A DNA stretch of 64,000 nt from Cycas panzhihuaensis (GCA_023213395.1 CM041465.1:167531741-167595740); one strand, 5' to 3'. Positions 10,896 to 22,368 are shown, counted from the stretch's first letter. Numbers and translations: made by a program. Notes: generated by a model from the letters alone, not told the origin.

Positions 10896-11720
10896 ATGGC
10901 TCCTCAAAGCAATAATAATAAATCTTAGGAATCGAGACCAAGGTCCACAGAATTAATGATAAAATAGAGGATCTCAGCCACATACATGAGGAGGTTAAAA
11001 ATGAAGTAGCTACCATATGCGTAGAATTTAGCTCAAAATTGTAAAATCTAGCATCTCATGCTAATGTCCAAGATGTAATTAAGAGATTGAATTGCTTCTC
11101 TCCTCCACCACCAGTTGGCCCAGCACAGCAATAAATCATGCATCCACCTCCACATCAGCAATAACCATTCCATCATAAGATCAACATACCCACATTTGAT
11201 CCAAATCTCAACAGGGATAGTGCATGAAATTGGATTAGCAAACTAGAGTCTTACTTTACACTGAACCCAATATCAGTGAATGAGCAACTTACATTTGCTT
11301 CCATTCACTTATATTGGAAGGCACATCATTAGTTTCGATGGTAGAAATGGGAGTACCCCTCCAGCCAATCTTTGGTGCACTTCTTTACCTATTTTTTCGA
11401 GCAGTATGAAGATACTTGGAGTTAATTTTTTTTTACACAACTAATACGTTTGAAGCAAGTATCCTCTGTCAAAGTTTACACAGATGAGTTCCAATCTTTA
11501 GGTAATCAAGTTGATCAACAACTTGATAAATAGATAGAGATAGATACGTACGTATCTAGACTTAAAGAATGTATCCAAACATGCTTGAAGATAATCTCCC
11601 TATCTACTCTAAACAATGCAATTAATATGGCTAAAGTAGTAGAAGTAGAATTTGCTGCAGAAAGACCTCCTCCATTCAGATGAGACTTCACATGATTTTC
11701 AAGACCCCGACAAGCTGATA
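10896..11720 (+). pseudogene. Chromovirus gag
   Basis: From the ATG at 10896 (MAPQSNNN) the translation reaches FDPNLNRDSA, NWISKLESYFTLNPISVNEQ, VKVYTDEFQSLGNQVDQ and LNNAINMAKVVEVEFAAERP. This is the retrotransposon gag core that forms the particle. At least seven stops interrupt it. No clear CCHC knuckle survives. Confidence 0.8.
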
Positions 11721-12039
11721 CGGCCTGGTCCTAGAGACCATGATCACGCCCACGACTAGAGGACACCTAGCTGCATCTCTTAAGTAACGCACTGAGGAAT
11801 CATCATCGAAGTCCATCCACATCACTCCTACAGAGGCACAATGTCATTGGGAAGTTAGTCTATGTATGCAATGTTCTGCAAAATGGACCACTGGTTATAA
11901 TAGAATCTGCAAAGCTAGGAAGATGGTCTTCATAATTAACTGAGACTTACCCTCGGATGATGACCCTGAGAGTGAACATGAATACAATGATGAACCCTAA
12001 GAGCACCCTACTGATGAGTTATCCCCAAACCCTAAGCCT

Positions 12040-12400
12040 AAAGTTTCCTTATCTACAGTTATCTCCATTGCATGTACTAAACTACTTCGAGTCAAAGGAA
12101 TACTTAGGAAAACCCCAATTACCATTTTGATCGACAGTGGTGCATTGCTAAATTTCATCGACATCTCTATTACCTGCTAATTAAATCTTTACATAGAACC
12201 TAAAACTGACTTCGCTTGCTCCTTACTTGGTCATCACACTCCATTGTGCGGGAATAATAAAAAACCTCACGGTCCACATTGGCTCATATACCCTTGTCTC
12301 TTATTTTTATGCCATGTCCATAGGTGGGTCAGATGTAATTCTTGGCATATAATGTCCCCAGACTCTAGGGACTTATAACCCCAATAACTCACGCATGACC
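12040..12400 (+). pseudogene. Chromovirus aspartic protease
   Basis: Translation gives LRVKGILRKTPITILIDSG followed by ALLNFID at about 12089-12165. This is the DSGA active site of a retropepsin. The hydrophobic ILGI-type flap/second motif appears near 12340 (VILGI) just before a stop. The frame is broken on both sides. Confidence 0.8.
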
Positions 12401-12639
12401 CCCTTCATTATATTGAAAGATAACATGGGATGCTCTCATAAACTTTATGGGATGCAAGCCCCCCCAAACCAAGTAATCTCACCCTCACGAATGCACCGCC
12501 AACTCAACAGTAACATCAGATACATCATTCATCTTAACCATATCCAGGCCCCCTCAGGTATCCACCCTAATATCCAGTAAGTATTAGATTGATACTAATC
12601 TATATTTGCTCTATTACTTGCTAGCCCCCCACCTGCTTG

Positions 12640-13930
12640 AGGCTTTTACCATACTATTGAGTTACAAAGTTCGCACGACCCGATAAGCCTTCGACCATAT
12701 AGAAATTCCTATTTCCAAAAAAATGAAATCAAAAAAGTCACATGAGAATTATTGGACATGGATATCATTCAACCTAGTAAAAGCTCGTATGCGGCACCCA
12801 TCGTCTTAGTTCATAAGAAGGATGGCTCTTTCTGATTTTGTGTTAACTATCGTGCACTTAATAAAATCACCATAAAAAATAAGTTTCCCATGCCATGAAT
12901 CGATGACATATTAGATGAAATCCATGGTGCTACAATTTTCACCAAGCTTGATTTACAGTCAAGATACTACCAAATCCCTATCTTACTAGAGGATCAACAT
13001 AAAACAGCTTTTCAAACCCACCATGGCCACTTTGAGTTCTAGGTCATGCCCTTTGGCCTATGTAATGCTCCGGCCACCTTTTAGGCCCTCATGAACAAGA
13101 TCTTTTCCCCATACTTATGAAAATTTGTTATTATCTTCTTTAATGATATTCTTATCTATAGCTCAAACACGCTAGCCTACATCCCACATCTAAAAATAGC
13201 CTTTAAATCTTAGCTGAGAATAAACTATATGCTAAGCTCTCTAAATGTGAATTTAGAAAATCTAAATTATAATACCTTGGGCATATTATATCCTTTACAG
13301 GGGTTTGAGTAGATCCTCATAAAATCTCTATCATCACTAATTAGCCAACCCCAAAAACCCTGACCCAATTACAGGCTTTCCTAGGACTTACCAGATTCTA
13401 TCATTAGTTCGTTCAAAATTATGCCACCCTAACCACTCCCTTAACCCACTTACTTCAGAAGGATTCCTTCCAGTGGTCCCCCTCAGCTAATGAGGCCTTC
13501 ATTTAAAGGAGTTCATGATAACCACCCCAGTATTGGCCTCCCCTGACTTTTCTTGACCTTTCCAATTAGAATGCGATGCCTCTGGGTTTTAATTGGGTGT
13601 GGTCTTAATGCAAGACTTCCACCCTATTTCCTTTGAAAGTTGAAAACTCAAAGATCATGAGTGTAGACTTTCTACCTATCAAAAAGAAATGTGGGCCATC
13701 CTCCATGCTGTTGATAAGTGGTGACAGTATCTACTTGGTTCTAAATTCACTATCCTCACTAATCATCATAGCCTTTGTCATTTACTAGATCAACCAGTCC
13801 TCTTAGAAGAGCAGGCGAAATGGGTCGACCGCCTCTAAGTTTTTGATTTTATAATCACATATGAAAAGGGGAAAGATAACATCATGGTAGATGCTCTCTC
13901 GAGGTTGCCTTCACCTACACTTGGTGATAA
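12640..13930 (+). pseudogene. Chromovirus reverse transcriptase and RNase H
   Basis: The reverse transcriptase fingers and palm are clear: [50 protein letters not shown] and VMPFGLCNAPATF. The active site reads FNDILIYS near 13140 in place of FxDDILIYS, with Asn for the first Asp. RNase H lies at about 13540-13930. Frameshifts near 13200 and 13500 and many stops show long decay. Confidence 0.85.
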
Positions 13931-13989
13931 CACTGGTTATACTAAGGACCCCACCATTTATGCCATTTCCTCCCCATAGCCGACATGGC

Positions 13990-15120
13990 TACAGAATTTA
14001 GCCATGGCTAACCAAAACCAACATGATTTTATGCACTAGGCCAATAAGGTCCATACTCATAAGGATTAGTCCATCCATAATAATCTTTTCTTATACCAAA
14101 ATCGCATATTCATATGTCCCCTCTCAACTTTTATCCCACAGATTTTATCAGAATATCATTCTTCCCCTCTTGGCGGCCACTCAAGTTTTGATAAAACTTA
14201 CCATAGGATTTGTTCTGACTTCTTATGGCCAAAAATAAAATCCACCATCCTTACCTTCATCTTAGAATATGATACATACCAACATAATAAAGCTAATACA
14301 AAACCCCAACCGGGCCTCCATTTTAGTAGTCATAGATCAGTTAACAAAATATACCCACTTCTTGCCCGTCCACACAAGCTATAAAGCCCCACGCATCACT
14401 GACATCTACATCCAGACAATATTTCGTTTGCACGGTTTTCCATCCACCATTGTATGCGATCGTGACCCTAAATTCACTAGCTCCTTTTAGCAAGAGCTAT
14501 TTTATGTATCAGGTACATCATTCAACATAAGTTTGGTATACCATCCACAGACTAATGGCTAGTCTAAGGTCCTTAACAAAACTTTAGAGACTTACTTACA
14601 TTGCTTTGCATCTAACCACCAGTCTAAATGGACATCATGGCTAGCTCTAGTCGAGTATTGGTACAACTCCTCATACCATTTAGCCATTAGAATGTCCCCA
14701 TTTTTTGCTCTCTATGGGTATCCCCCACTGTCCCACCACACCTTAGCTACCAACCTCTGTACGGCATCAGTGCAACAAAAATTACAGCATATGGACCAAA
14801 TTCTCCACACCCTTAAACAAAACCTATCTATGGCCCAAAATCAAATAAAATAATTAGCAGACTGCCACTGCTTTAATCACTCCTTCAACATTGGGGATCT
14901 GGTATTTCTTCATCTCCAACCTTATAAGCAATAATCCCTTCACCATCATAAGAACTACAAACTTAGCCCTCGGTATTATGGCCCCTATAAAGTCCTTAAA
15001 TATATTGGTGAAGTTGCATATGCTCTCGACCTTCCCCCCACTACAAACATCCATAATGTTTTTCATGTCTCATGTCTTCAGAAGTGTCTAAGCAAAACCC
15101 ATACTCCCCAGACAACCCTT
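13990..15120 (+). pseudogene. Chromovirus integrase
   Basis: A zinc-binding HHCC region lies at about 14140-14250. The catalytic core at 14269-14600 shows VVIDQLTKYTHFLPV (first Asp), STIVCDRDPKFTSSF (second Asp), then YHPQTNG. The C-terminal part includes YYGPYKVLKYIGEVAYALDL, the GPY/F motif of chromoviruses, ending with NIHNVFHVSCLQ near 15080. Stops interrupt several places. Confidence 0.85.
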
Positions 15121-15129
15121 CCAATTTTG

Positions 15130-15320
15130 GATGAAGAGTAAACCTTGTCTATACTCCAGAATATATCCTGGCTACTAGATAATGACGTCTTTGGAATCGT
15201 CCATTTTAGAATATTTGATACAATGGACAGGTTGCACCTCTAATGAAGCAACTTGGGAGTTTGATGAGTTTTTTAAAAAGCACCCATATCTCACATGCCT
15301 CGAGGACTCGATATCTTAGG
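15130..15320 (+). pseudogene. Chromodomain at the integrase C-terminus
   Basis: Near 15230-15305 one frame reads QWTGCTSNEATWEFDEFF. This matches the second half of a retrotransposon chromodomain (W-x-G ... ATWE-x-x-x-x-F). It would steer integration toward marked chromatin. It ends at a stop followed by the polypurine tract AGGGGAGGGAAC at 15319-15330. Confidence 0.75.
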
Positions 15321-15330
15321 GGAGGGAACT

Positions 15331-15704
15331 TGTTACATAACTTATTAGATTAAGTTATATAAACCACTATGGAACTTTGTGCATGTGCCATCTAGCGGGC
15401 CAATAGTATGCATGGACATTGCCGCCCAATAGAATGTAAGGCCACTTAGTCCGCCAATAGGATTACATGTATAAGACCCTATTTTGTCTATATAAGGGTC
15501 ATAAATTATAAATGATGGTTATCTTGATAGAACATTTTTATAAAGATTGTACTATGGTACTTTCTATCTTTTGGTGATAATTTAGCGCTCTGGTGTTCCT
15601 GTGAAACTCTTGGTTAGCTTGTTTGCTCTGTTAGATAAGAAAACGCTACTGCAATTGTTAAAGTCTCTGCTATCTCAAGAGTATTAGTAAGAAGAAACAT
15701 CCCA
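15331..15704 (+). repeat. 3' LTR of the chromovirus
   Basis: It runs from TGTTACATAACTTATTAG to ...ACATCCCA, 374 bases like the 5' copy, directly after a purine tract. Differences from the 5' LTR are mostly C/T and G/A. Confidence 0.93.
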
Positions 15705-15709
15705 TAAAG

Positions 15710-15818
15710 GATGGGAATACCTCCCAGGTGTTTTTCAATACTTCCATCTAAAGGAAATCACTGTTATACTCAAAATGCTATCTCTTTGAAGTCCTTCTCT
15801 GCTCCTCTAGCTCTATCA
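15710..15818 (+). repeat. Right part of the split Copia A/B LTR
   Basis: This segment matches 34066-34170 in B's 3' LTR (GGGAATACCTCC, then CTCTGCTCCTCTA) and ends in CA at 15818. The next base pairs (GGTATATCGATTCAGG) are the protease region of copy B, not flanking host DNA. So this LTR is followed directly by an element body that lacks its own leader and gag. Confidence 0.88.
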
Positions 15819-16042
15819 GGTATATCGATTCAGGTTGCTCAACCCACATGACCCATAAAGAATATTTATTTCAAACCTTGGATAAAAACAAAAAAGGGTT
15901 GATTATGTTTGGAGACAATACTTCCCATGAATCAGTTGGGAAAGGTAACATAGTGTTGTTGACTGATATTAGTGAATACAGATACTTAGATGATGTCTTA
16001 TACGTCCCTGCCCTAAGGAAAAACTTATTATCGGTAGGATAG
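15819..16042 (+). pseudogene. Copia B protease, N-truncated
   Basis: The first codons read YIDSGCSTHMTHKEYLF, an intact D-S-G protease site, followed by FGDNTSHESVGKGNIVLL and DVLYVPALRKNLLSVG. The junction with the LTR lies two or three residues before the catalytic Asp, so the fold has lost its N-terminal strand and all of gag. A TAG separates it from the integrase frame, as in A, where the same TAG occurs. Confidence 0.85.
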
Positions 16043-16747
16043 ATGATGGGACAAGATTATAAGGTGATTTTTTACAATGATGAATGTGTCATCAAAGACA
16101 AAAGAAAAAATGAAGCTATTGTTTCCAAAGGCGTAATGACTAAAGATCGTTTATTTAAGCTTATCCTCACCCCTTCGGATACCTATACCCTTAGAACTTC
16201 AACTATAATGGATAGTGATTTATGGTATAAATGGTTTGGTCACATTAACTACAATAGCTTAGCTCTTATAAAGAGGTTGGATATGGTTAATAGTTTACCA
16301 CCTATTGATGTTAATAAAAAATTATGTGAGGGATGCATTCTTGGCAAACAACATAGAGAAAGCTTTTTAGATTTTAGCCATCAAGCATTTGCCCCTCTTC
16401 AACTAGTATACATAGACATTTGTAGACCAATGACTACTCCCTCCTTAGTAGGTGCAAAATATTTTCTCACATTTATTGATGACTTCATAAGAAATACATG
16501 GGTTTTCTTTCTAAAATATAAATCTGATGCTTTCGACCACTTTGTTGACTTCAAAACCTTTGTTGAGCGACAAAGTGGATATCATATCCTTTCTTTAAGA
16601 TCAGATAATGGGGCAGAGTTTATATCTAATACTTTTAAGGATTATTGTATCCACCATGGGATTGGGAGACAATTTACCAACCCTTATACCCCACAACAAA
16701 ATGGTATAGTAGAAAGGAAAAATCAAACTATCATTGAAATGGCATGA
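16043..16747 (+). pseudogene. Copia B integrase (open 234-codon frame)
   Basis: This is the longest clean Copia frame in the nested block. It carries the zinc-binding N-terminus (LWYKWFGHINYNSL ... LCEGCILGKQHRE; the first His of HHCC is replaced by Tyr). The catalytic core follows with first Asp in LVYIDICRPM, second Asp in LRSDNGAEFISN, and Glu in PQQNGIVERKNQ. A stop (TGA for CGA, in EMA*) ends it; the C-terminal half continues with more stops to about 17040. It normally joins cDNA ends to chromosomal DNA. Confidence 0.88.
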
Positions 16748-17392
16748 TGTATGCTTAAGGATAAAAACTTGGGCCATGAATTTTGGACTAAAGCAGTTCA
16801 TACAACCATGTACCTACTCAACAGATGTTCCACTAAAGCACTTAGGTGGAAAACTCTAGAAGAAGTATAGATGGGTTATAAACTAAGTATACATCATCTC
16901 AAGGTATTTGGATGTCTTGTATATGCCCATATTCCTTATCAAAGAAGAACTAAGTTGGATGACCATAGTGTTAAATGTATTTTTATTGGCTATAATGAAT
17001 CTTCTAAATCCTATAAAGTCTATGATCTGAAATCATGAAAATTTATAGTAAGTAGAGACATCAAATCTTAGGAAGACACCTACTACTAAGAAAATAAAGA
17101 AAAACCGAATGAGATTTCCAACAAATTTAACACATCAAGTAAGTCCAAATATGTGCCTCCTATGTGGAGAAATATCTAGGACCCCACTAGGGAAAGAACA
17201 TCATCTCAACCTTTACCACAACATCTAGCCAAATGGGTTCATCGCACCCATGACTTGGGAAATATATTAGACAACAATAGAAGATCCACACACTCCCGTA
17301 GGGTAAACTTTGCCCTAATAAGCAAGTTACTCAAAATTCATGAGCCTCAGACCTTTGATGAGGATAATCAACATGAATGTTAGTAGAAAGCC

Positions 17393-18102
17393 ATGAAAGA
17401 GGAATATAAATCCATTATTAAGAATGATACTTGGGATCTCATAGACTTACCACCAAAGAAGAATGCTATTGGCACTAAATGGATCTATAAGATCAAGTTC
17501 CACTCTAATGGCTCCATCAACAAATATAAAACTCGATTGGTTGCAAAAGGATATGCCCAAAGAGAAGGCATAGACTATACAGAAACATTTGCCCCTATCA
17601 CTAGGATGGAATCTATTCTCATGATGATAAGTCTAGTTGCCCAAATGGGTTGGAAACTTTATCAAATGGATGTAAAAAGTGCTTTCTTAAATAGTTATGT
17701 CAAAGAAGACATCTATGGCACTCAACCCCTTAGTTTTGAAGTCAGGGGGGAAGAAAACAAAGTCTACAAGTTAAAGAAGGCACTATATGATCTAAAATAA
17801 GCACTTAGGGCTTGGTATTCCTACATAGACAACTATTTTAGGGATCGAGGATTTGAAAGATCTCAAGTAGATCTAAACCTATACACTCAAATTAAGGGAA
17901 ATTAGATATTGATTGTAGGACTTTATATGGAAGATTTAATTTATACCAAAAATTACTCCCATCTTTTACATCAGTTTAAAGATGCTATATGTAAGGAATT
18001 TAAGATGACAGACTTAGGCCTCATGCATTACTTCCTAGGATTAGAAGTCTGGCAGGACAAATAAGGAATCTTTATCTCCTAAGGTAAATATATATTGGAT
18101 CT
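17393..18102 (+). pseudogene. Copia B reverse transcriptase, interrupted by the Tat element
   Basis: 17393-17800 is an open 135-codon start of reverse transcriptase (NAIGTKWIYKIKFHSNGS, RLVAKGYAQREGIDYTETFA, MDVKSAFLNSYV). It ends at TAA, probably once CAA, before ALRAWYSYID. The active site near 17920 reads LYMEDLIY, again with Glu where Copia elements have Asp. Coding sequence runs to the GATCT at 18098-18102, where a 15 kb element is inserted. It picks up at 33065 with LLQRFRMTNYKPLTIPTEIG. Confidence 0.88.
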
Positions 18103-21009
18103 TGGATGCACGTCTACGGGATAGCTACCTAACTAAGCAGGGATGGTAAGAGTAGTCGATAACGTGGTGGGGGAAAGACCTTCAAGTAGGGCAAGTACCA
18201 TGTAGGGCACCCTGTGTGCCAGAGCACGAGTTCGGGACCTGCAAATAGAATATAGCTACCAAAGAGTGATCCCCTCAGTTTGAACAAGAGGTGAGGAGGT
18301 GTCAGGCAATATAAAGAAATATACAGAGAAATAAAAGAAATAAGATGAAAGAAGAAGGTAGGGTTCCGAAGAACATCCATTAACATATCATTGTATCATA
18401 TTCTCCTCTTTACAATAGAATGGGGTATATATAACACTCACCCCCATATTATTATATGCCTACCTTTATATCAACCAATCCTATTAATCCTCATATGATG
18501 GAGGGTCATAGCCCTCTCTAACATGTGGTGTAGGCTCACCACAGTTTGCCTGGGTTGACCTAAGGGAAGGATCCTCCTACCCTTGGATGGCCAGAAGGGG
18601 AAAGAGAGAACCCTTCGAGGGTTTCCCTAGAGCAACGGGAAATAAGGAAGGATAGGTAAGTAGGTGGCCTATGGACGGGGTCACCTCGATTATCTAGCTA
18701 AGCGGGGAACTGAGAGAACATAAGAGAGATAACCCAAGGAAATGGGTCAAGGTATGCCTAAGCAAACTAACTGAATAAACAAATAATAAGGAGAGAGGGA
18801 AGTTTGCACAGCAAAAGAAGGGAAAAGGTGCGAAGGAAGGTGCAAGCGACAAAGCAAATAAAGTATAAACCAAAGCAAGGTTGATTTCCTTTCTATTTCC
18901 AATGAGCTAATTACTATTATATAAAGCACTCAAAAGGAAAAGGTGACGAAGTGGATTGAGAGCGTGTACCCGAAACAAAAGCATGTCATAATGGTGACGT
19001 TCCCAAGAAGCGCTCAAAGCTACTCCACAAGGTGCGGCGGTCGTGAAGAGTCACGGTGGATCAGAATGAGGGGCTCCCTTACCTTCCCCAGAAAAATACT
19101 AAAATACCAAACAAAGGAAAGAAAGGGACCAAATACTAGCAATAAATGAAGTATGAAAATACAACATGAATGGAAGCGCTTACCGGCAAAGGAAGAAAGG
19201 GAGAAAGGTCCTTTGCGCTTTCTGAATACCTACAAGTAAATGACAACCTCCCCCCTTTCCAGAGAAAGGGTGCTAACATACAATGGAAAGATCCTAACAA
19301 TACATGTATATGTAAAGCGAATATAAACTTAAATATGTGTATGTTAGTGTCAACACAATGATGATAATATGTAAAGGAGGATAACCAAAGTAAATGGAAA
19401 GTAACTGGTAAGCCTCAAAGTGGCCCACCTCTCACAAAGAATAACCCTAACCTCACCCAAAATCCATGAGATAGCAAGGGTGAGGCTAAGAAAGATGGTT
19501 GGAAATAGTAGCAAGAGAGTTGAAAAGAGCCAAAGAGGACCTACAGCAAGCCAGGGTACTATGAAGAGCAAACTAGGTTGCTGGGAAAGGAGTTGGGCAA
19601 AGGACAAGTAGTCGGGACTTACTTGAGTTGCCTGGATTGAAGCACAAGCCCTCAAACCAGCGTTGCAACGTGTGACAAATCTTGATTTCAAGGTTGGAAG
19701 ACCCAACAAACCCTTGTTTGAGTGCTAAGGACAGCACGGGGCAAGAGGGAAGATTTGGGGGGCTAAAAACCACTTGAGGAGCATGGGAGGTGCTACAGAA
19801 TCCACCCAGCTCTCTCCCAAATCCTATGCAACCCCTCTCTGCCACTGCCTTGAGCAATAAACACAGACAAGGAGGCACTAATGATAGGAGTAAAATAGCC
19901 CAATATAAAGGGAAAAATAACCTTCAGAAACCCAAGCAAGAGGACAAGCAAAATAGGGCATCAATTGAATAAGAAATTAGCTCAAATCAATGAATACCTA
20001 AGAAGAGGAGGAGAGGCTCTTGCCTTAGTTAAGGGGAGCTAAAGAGAGGCTGAGAAATCAGCCCAAAAACTATGGAATAGTAGGTTTTGAACCCTGCTAA
20101 TGGAGTTAGAGGAAAAACACCTGCACTTAGAATGCTTGATAGCTGCCTGAGTAAGAATCAGCTGAGATCTCTCCAAAGGGGCCCTCTCCAAGGCATGTGA
20201 AGGGCTCGGAAGATGTCCTAGCTGTGCCAAAGGAGAGTTGGGCACTGGAGGAGAGGTGCAGGTCCTGTGGCGTGAGAGCGAGAGAATAACAGAGCACAGG
20301 GCAGTTTCCTTGAAGAGTAATCCAAAAAATGAATAAAAGATCCCAAAATTGAGTTAATGATGACTTAAATACCCAGTCCAAACCCTAAAGCAAGCAATTA
20401 AGGTGCAGTTGGAAGTGAGTTAAGTTGCGAGACACGTGGCAGTTTCGCAATAAATGTGAAATTACCATGGCAGTTTTTTTAAAAATAAATATGGACAGTC
20501 ATACCGTCGGAAAGTTTGCGGTACCGTGAAATTTGTGGAGGTACCAAGAAATTGTGAGCGATGTATCGAGGCCAAATCGCCTGGGCAATGCCAGTCAGGC
20601 CAATTGACAAAAATAGCCAAAAAAGGCTAAGACACCTACCCGAGGGCAAACAAGCCAACAAACGTGTCCAGAAGAGCAAAAATAGGATTCAAACGATGTG
20701 GCAAGTCAACTAAACAATGACATGTCATCACACAGGCAGAGGTGGCACAAGCCAAGTGGATCTTGGAGCGAGGAGGGCAGAATGGAAGAAGTGGAATGGC
20801 CACTGAGGTGCCACACTCACTGGGAATGTACCCCTGCTATAGTCATCATAGGCTAAATAAGTGTAGACGAAGACAAAATCATCTACAAGGTCACAACATA
20901 CAAACATGCAAGCAAACGCTCACCAAAAGAAAGTGATGATAAGATGAGAAGTATACCTGAACTTACCTGAGTCGGTAATTCTATATCCATTCCCGGAAGC
21001 TGGGAAACA
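18103..21009 (-). repeat. 3' LTR of the Tat element (left copy)
   Basis: 2907 bases. On the minus strand it begins TGTTTCCCAGC and ends GCATCCA. It carries about 240 bases (roughly 18303-18541) that are absent from the right LTR, including a TATATATA motif at 18426-18432. Otherwise the two copies align throughout. Open frames inside it (for example 19350-19878 on the minus strand) are broken in this copy and have no known domain. Confidence 0.9.
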
Positions 21010-21420
21010 TTGCCCCTTAGCGTGAGCCTCATGGCTCAGAAGCCTAGTGCGATGGCAAATGCTGGCAATACAACTGTCAGTAGCACATGTGTATATAGAT
21101 ATATAAATCAAGATCATAATAGTAGGCAAGGATGCCAGCGAGTGTCATGGCAGAATGCGTTGATACGAAAGTAGCAGTGGAGACAACATAGGGGCTACCT
21201 ATGAGCCACCTAGGGACCGACTGGAAAAATGAGAAAGGCAAGGGGCTGCCCCCACCATAAAAGATGTAGAAAGATGTGCATAATCAACTAGAAAAGTAAG
21301 CATAATGGGTAGGCACCATAGTTTAGCCTCATTAGCGGCCAGATTTCAGAGGTTCGAACGGGTCGCAAAGTAAAGCGCGTGACATCCTGGGGCTTGGGCG
21401 ACGGGGCAGCCAGACAAGTC
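21010..21420 (-). other. Tat 3' untranslated region with polypurine tract
   Basis: On the minus strand AAGGGGCAA directly precedes the 3' LTR start (TGTTTCCC at 21009), a suitable plus-strand primer. The remaining 400 bases hold no recognisable coding sequence. Confidence 0.65.
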
Positions 21421-21852
21421 TCAGGAACAGTCAACAAGGAGAGGAAGGTGACGCTCAAGGATGAGGCGAACGAGACTATCTGCCTCAGCGTTGAGGGCCC
21501 GAGGGATATGCTGGATATCGATGGAAGAGAAGTGGGCCAGGAGGGATCTAGCGGCAGAGGGAAGAGTTCTCAAGTGAGGGCATCGCACCTGGTAAACCTG
21601 GGTGAGATGAGACACCACAACTTGAGAGTCACAAAGCAAAACGATGGATCCATGATAAAAACAGAGAGCATCAGTAAGGGCTTTAATCATAGCTATATAT
21701 TTAGCTTCATCGTTAATACCCTCTGGGAGAAAGATCCCAGAGCATAGGAGATCATGTCTAGAAAGGCTGCGGAGAATCCATGCAACGGTAGAAGCTCCAA
21801 GGTTATCGCGGCTTCCATCATCGGTAAAAATGTAGATGGACATGGGTGACAC
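21421..21852 (-). pseudogene. Detached RNase H domain of the Tat element
   Basis: An open 143-codon minus-strand frame reads MSPMSIYIFTDDGSRDNLGA, EGINDEAKYIAMIKALTDAL, LLCDSQVVVSHLTQVYQVRC and INEADSL-type ending ALNAEADSL. The four acidic catalytic positions of type I RNase H (Asp in FTDDGS, Glu in NDEAKY, Asp in LLCDSQ, Asp in AEADSL) are all present. This resembles the extra plant/archaeal-type RNase H of Tat elements (RVT_3 family). It stands alone between the antisense gene and the 3' LTR, well away from the reverse transcriptase, and its frame is unbroken over the domain. Function would be removal of RNA from RNA-DNA hybrids. Confidence 0.8.
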
Positions 21853-22360
21853 AAAGTCCTGATAATCAATAAATAATGAAAGCGATACTCAGAAGGCAAG
21901 CAAAAAGTGGTCGTAAAGGGTAGGAGGACCTAGCAATGAGGTTACCCAGGGTGAGAGCAAGCAGTCTGATCACCATTAGAGAGCAGTCAGAGGAAAAAAG
22001 CATCCTAGAGTGCCAAAAGGTCGCTCCAGAAAGTGAAACATGCCCCCGGGCGAGGGAGCATACCCTTTCGGGGGCCCAAGAGCGAAAAAGGACTACAAAA
22101 ATGAGTCTAAGGTGAGGAAACGAGCCAAATGAGTATAAACTCGGGCATGCATGGGAGTGGCACGTGAAACAAGACAGAAGGGGCCAAAGAAAAATGCAGA
22201 AATGATGCACCATAAATGCACCAGCGAGGAAACGCAAAAAGGATGTCAAGAGAGCACAATGGGCAACAGGGCCAGAAGGTAAAGGCGATTGGGGAAATGG
22301 GACAATCTCAACGGCTGTCACGGAGCCAAAACCAGAAGAAGTGCCCATTGGGGCCCCCGC
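21853..22360. other. Spacer between RNase H and the antisense gene promoter
   Basis: About 0.5 kb without a recognised product. A 160-codon minus-strand frame at 21866-22348 overlaps it but shows no known motif; it could be an upstream extension of the RNase H polyprotein or chance. Confidence 0.45.
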
Positions 22361-22368
22361 TATATAAG
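22361..22368 (+). promoter_or_regulatory. TATA box of the antisense gene
   Basis: TATATAAG on the plus strand follows a GC-rich stretch (GGGGCCCCCGC). It lies about 0.6 kb before the first ATG of the PMD frame and is the clearest plus-strand TATA motif in the Tat interior. Its use is inferred from sequence only. Confidence 0.5.

Larger units (their letters stand above)
9384..15704 (+). mobile_element. Ty3/Gypsy chromovirus, full length, degenerate
   Basis: Two LTRs of 374 bases (9384-9757 and 15331-15704) bound a 5.57 kb internal region, with an initiator-Met-type primer site, gag, protease, reverse transcriptase, RNase H, integrase and a C-terminal chromodomain. Flanking 5-base copies are TAAGG (9379-9383) and TAAAG (15705-15709), with one mismatch. 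By my hand count the two LTRs differ at about 41 of 374 positions, mostly transitions, so the insertion is old. It landed inside the LTR of Copia A. Every domain contains stops, so the element is inactive. Confidence 0.93.
15819..18102 (+). mobile_element. Ty1/Copia element B, left part (5' truncated)
   Basis: B begins in mid-protease directly after the shared LTR and runs through integrase and most of the reverse transcriptase. It is then cut by the Tat element at 18102. It resumes at 33065 with the thumb of reverse transcriptase and RNase H and ends in its 3' LTR at 34170. Primer site, leader and gag are missing. B keeps longer open frames than A. Confidence 0.9.

Noticed and set aside
21379-21747. 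122-codon plus-strand frame
   Set aside because: It is the antisense shadow of the RNase H at 21421-21852, which has clear catalytic motifs.
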